Origin: Paragonimus westermani
Lineage: Eukaryota; Platyhelminthes; Trematoda; Plagiorchiida; Troglotrematidae
Assembly: GCA_008508345.1 (NCBI GenBank)
Contig: QNGE01002978.1
Location: 1 to 64,000, forward strand
DNA length: 64,000 bases
Direction: 5' to 3'
Shown here: positions 60,395-64,000 of the stretch, one piece after another
How the letters are laid out: each line of letters begins with the position of its first letter
Numbering within the stretch: position 1 is the stretch's first letter
Notes under the pieces: model-generated
Seen by the model: the letters and a program-made list of their open reading frames with translations, nothing else
Told to the model about the DNA's origin: nothing
Databases searched by the model: none
Program-made: the position numbers and the translations under genes

Positions 60395-63300
60395 TATCAG
60401 CTAAGATTACTGGCAGGGATGGTGAAGTTGGGGTTGAAGTTTGAAACGTGGAGAGTCCCACAGTATAAAACAGATGACGGTTGTGCATGCGACAGAGTGG
60501 TCAGTCATCGTCCGAAGTGTAATGCATAATGTCAAAATTGAACGATGAATGTGTGTAAAATTAGGACAGATTGAGTCTAGGGTGTTGATAGAGCGCCAAA
60601 ACAAATTCTTTGGTGTGCATTTTCTCGTAATTAGACTTATAATTGCAGAGGCATCGGTTTCACACATTTATGAGTCGCGAACAACGTAACTTTAATGTGT
60701 GGAGGACGAAAGTTATCGGAAGTTAATCTTCGACAAAAATTCCTAGCAATATTCTTTCAGTTTGACCTAGTATAACTTGGAATGAAATCTTACGTGCTGC
60801 TTTCTTCCTGCAAAGAACTTCTGTAAAAGGATAATCGGTTTGTTTCGAGGGAGTTCATAGCACATTCAGAGTTCCCGTTATAGAACAGGATTTTTCGTCT
60901 TTAGCGTGGCCAGTTTTCATAAAAATGTACTACTTTTGTGCACGCGTTAGCAGCTGGAACTTCTGTGTGATTCGGATGGTTGGAATGTTAGCGGTACAGT
61001 TGCGCTGACCTCTACCCAAATAAACCCGCTGTATGTGCTTTTAGGCAACCTACATGCTGAGTATTTGGACGCCAGTTGTTAGTGAGTAATTCAGCATATC
61101 ACTAAGGCAAAACAACTAAAGCCACCTTTCAAGGCGGCAGACTTCACGGTGTGCTGTAAGATGCCCATCTCGAACACATGACTTCGTAAATTCCCCCGGC
61201 TCAAAATTACAAAGCGCCCCTTCTACTCTGCACACTACTCAATGCGCAAACTGCAACAGTTTGGTTTCCGAACAATATAGAAACACAATTTAACACTAAG
61301 GTAAAGGATGCACTTACCCTATGTTCCCATTGTCGTCATACTTCTACAGTTCGAGTCAAAGTTTAAATGGTTGTGCCAAATTACTAGAATTCCCGTCTAT
61401 GTTCACCTAGCCTGATGATTTCTCACCAAAATGTAATATTGCTATTACGCTTGCATTTTTACAACCGTATGTCTAGGTGCACGTTGCTTGCCAATGTCTC
61501 CACCTGGTGACAAAAATGTTTACTGGTCATATATTTCAGGAGCTCTTAGTACTGACAACCTAACAGAGTAGGACCGATATGGTTCCTTGAGGTTCGGAGT
61601 AAACCGATATCACTATATGAAAGCTTCCCTAGGTATTGGAGTATGAACACATTTTCACCTCGGTGGCGAAGATTAAGGGCTGAACTATACACTTTATATA
61701 GGCAGCCGGACAAATATGTCCAGTGATTATACGAGGTAGTAAAAGGAACTGTAGGAAACTTATTCAGTAATTGAACGGAAAATGTTAGTCCACATAAAAA
61801 AAACTGTCATTAAAACCTGTTTCACCCCCGAATACTTAGTGTGAGCAAACGGGCGCTTACGTTTGTTGCGTCAATTAATCTAGCTATCATCTAATTCGAT
61901 TCAGTGAATAGATGATCCTTGAGCAATTCAGTTCCTCTGCTCACAAAAGCATATTTGAGTTAACGCACAACGCAGTCCAAATAAGGCCCTCTAACCATAG
62001 TTTTCATAGATGCATAGATATGCCGATTACAACCCAATGAAACTTCCCATCCTCAATCAGGCACGTGAGCATTAATGATCACTAGAGTCGAGTCAAGAAT
62101 TAGAATACAGAGGAAAATAATTGTCGTACAAGTTTTTCAGGATAAAGGGCGAATCAACCATAATAACCCTACATGGCAGTCGCGGTGTTAAGAAGAGTCA
62201 GGTTAGGGTGACATCATCAAGCAAATGAGAAACGTTAGATCAAACAGGGTCGGGAACTGCAACCCTCTGATGGAACAGATAGTGAACGATAAGATGAGCC
62301 ATACCGCAGGCTGGATACTGTCGATTGAACGTGGAATTTGGTGGGCGATATTCTCTATGGTAACTTTCCTGCGTAGGACAGGGCAACCAGAATAGTTTAT
62401 CTGTTTAGTACTTGAACGAATTTATGTTTCACTCTTGGTTGTTTTTTCTACCGAGCATGTCTCAAGACTGCCGAGTTTTTCCGCATCGCTCAATTATTAA
62501 TCAGCCAGTTAAGTACCACTCGTGTCCCTGAGGAACAAAATGGTAAAACCGTATGTGTTAGAGAGTCCATATTTATTTTTAACTCTAAGCTAACCACTGA
62601 GCTATTCAATTTGATCGTAGAAACAAGGCAACGTTCAAAAACGACAGGTTGTTTTTGCTTCCTGCTCCGACGGTGAAACCGATTTTTAACTGTGCTCAAT
62701 CCACATCGGGTAAACAATTTTCAATATCAAGTCTTCTGGTCAACCAAAAATACACCTTTCATACAAAGCTTTTAGAGATCACAGTTTCAAAGATTGTTAC
62801 CAAATTCATTGGTTACTGACTTGGTCACCAACATGTATGCCGGCCCTGGACCTAGGAATGAACCGATTGCTGTGTCATCCTTCTTTTTAAAGTGTTCTTC
62901 GCTGAGCTTGAATTGGCTCTCTCTGATTCTGAACACTTTAGAAATTTGAAATGTTAGTGGAAATACCGGTACTTGATTGGTGACTCTCAGTGTGCACGTG
63001 AAGACATTCCTTCGTCTGCGTGTTCAGATAAAACATTTAATTCAGTGAGTCCACAGTCACTTGGATCTAACGGGAGAGAAATAAGGGTTGAAGAGGACTT
63101 CTAAAAACTGCCAAACATTTTCATTTCAGGAATACTCATGTATAAAATATTTGAAAATAAACTGACATAGAGAACTAAACACTGAAAGAATAAAAACACT
63201 TGAATAACAATTTTGCAGGGCATCGCTATATGGGCTTTCAAGAGGTCGGCAAATATGTATGTTCTCGGCTTCGTAAACCTCTTTGAAACAAACAGGGAAC

Positions 63301-64000
63301 TGTAGGTGCACATATGAGAACAACAAATGACTCAGTAAAACTCAGGGACGTCTAAAATTAACTTTAAAGCTGCTGAGTGAAGAAAAAGTTTGTTTCTTAA
63401 CATCAGTAGTGAAAATGGCAGGTATTTTATATCTCTGTCATAAGGGAGATACAATGTTTATGAGATCAGCAACCTTCTGATAGCTTCAACAGCCAAGAGT
63501 GCCACAACAGAGTGTGACTTTTACACGCAAACAAAAGGAATAAAACGACTTGATTACTTTTGTTAGCGCACATTGTCACGAGTGGCAAACCAGAACGAAA
63601 TACAAAAGTTCCGTGTACTCCAAAAGTGTCAATCCAACGTAACTGAGTATGAAACATGTTGCAAAAACACGACTTTCATGACCGGAACAATTTTCAAAAA
63701 GTCTTATAGCTCTTAACAGTCAAGCGGCGCGTAACTATAGGCAATCCTTTCTTGAATGCGTACATGTTCCGCCACTCTTTGGATACAAATACCACTAAAC
63801 ACTTCAATGAATCTTCACTCGGGGGAGATGAAATGATACCCGCTGTGAAAGTGAATTACAGAAATGAATTTCCACCACATCTTCAAAGAGATGGATGTTT
63901 CCAGCGAGAGTTTACAGGCACGTTTTCGGATAAGCAGCAACCAAGCTTAGTTGTCCGGGTGTTCAGCTTAAATTGCATCCATTAACAGCTTTGGTGTGTC
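60395..64000. other. No recognised gene
   Basis: Only open frames of up to 86 codons, such as 60407-60667 (-) and 63101-63326 (-), without domain or splice signals. Confidence 0.4.

Noticed and set aside
1..64000. CRISPR array, phage, operon or bacterial features
   Set aside because: No regularly spaced direct repeats, no long continuous coding, no ribosome-binding-site pattern; intron-split genes and retroelements indicate a eukaryote.

Overview
The window looks like gene-poor nuclear DNA from a flatworm, most likely a digenean trematode. Nothing prokaryotic is visible: there are no long continuous genes, operons or ribosome-binding-site patterns. The genes I can support are split into short exons by introns of 1 to 5 kb with GT/AG borders. 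Their products resemble the small EF-hand calcium-binding proteins that are abundant in flukes. The repeats also fit this group: a Penelope-like retroelement with a GIY-YIG nuclease, a degraded CR1/jockey-type LINE, and a tRNA-headed short element carrying a hammerhead-ribozyme-like core. The trematode assignment is an inference from these families; no species is claimed.

Layout. 1-15.0 kb: a large inverted repeat with 2.1 kb arms (2507-4591 and 12911-14995) encloses an 8.3 kb spacer, in which two hammerhead-bearing short elements lie head to head (5889-6262). 15.0-18.5 kb: nothing recognised. 18.5-21.3 kb: a rearranged Penelope-like locus. It has a frameshifted GIY-YIG nuclease end (+), the N-terminal part of another copy (+) and a reverse-transcriptase part (-), with inverted repeats of 97 and 332 bp around them. 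22.7-24.7 kb: two broken LINE reverse-transcriptase pieces on the + strand.

25.4-41.8 kb is the genic core. Two paralogous EF-hand genes converge: EF-A on + (exons 25360-25485, 30689-30783, 31902-32109) and EF-B on - (exons 41783-41658, 36539-36445, 34257-34050). In both genes the exons are 126, 95 and 208 nt with identical phases, and each product is 142 residues with four EF-hand loops at the same positions. Poly(A) signals lie at 32144 (EF-A) and 33939-33934 (EF-B), so about 1.8 kb separates their 3' ends. EF-B keeps most calcium ligands in all four loops, while EF-A keeps a fully canonical loop only in hand 2. They are probably diverged duplicates with different calcium affinity.

42.0-42.7 kb holds the best-preserved hammerhead SINE copy next to a 109-bp palindrome. 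43.5-47.1 kb has open, phase-compatible exon-like pieces that could form a small Cys-rich gene (speculative). 49.2-60.4 kb is a second large inverted repeat with 2.7 kb near-identical arms (49225-51914 and 57705-60394) around a 5.8 kb spacer. The remainder, up to 64 kb, contains only short chance-like open frames.
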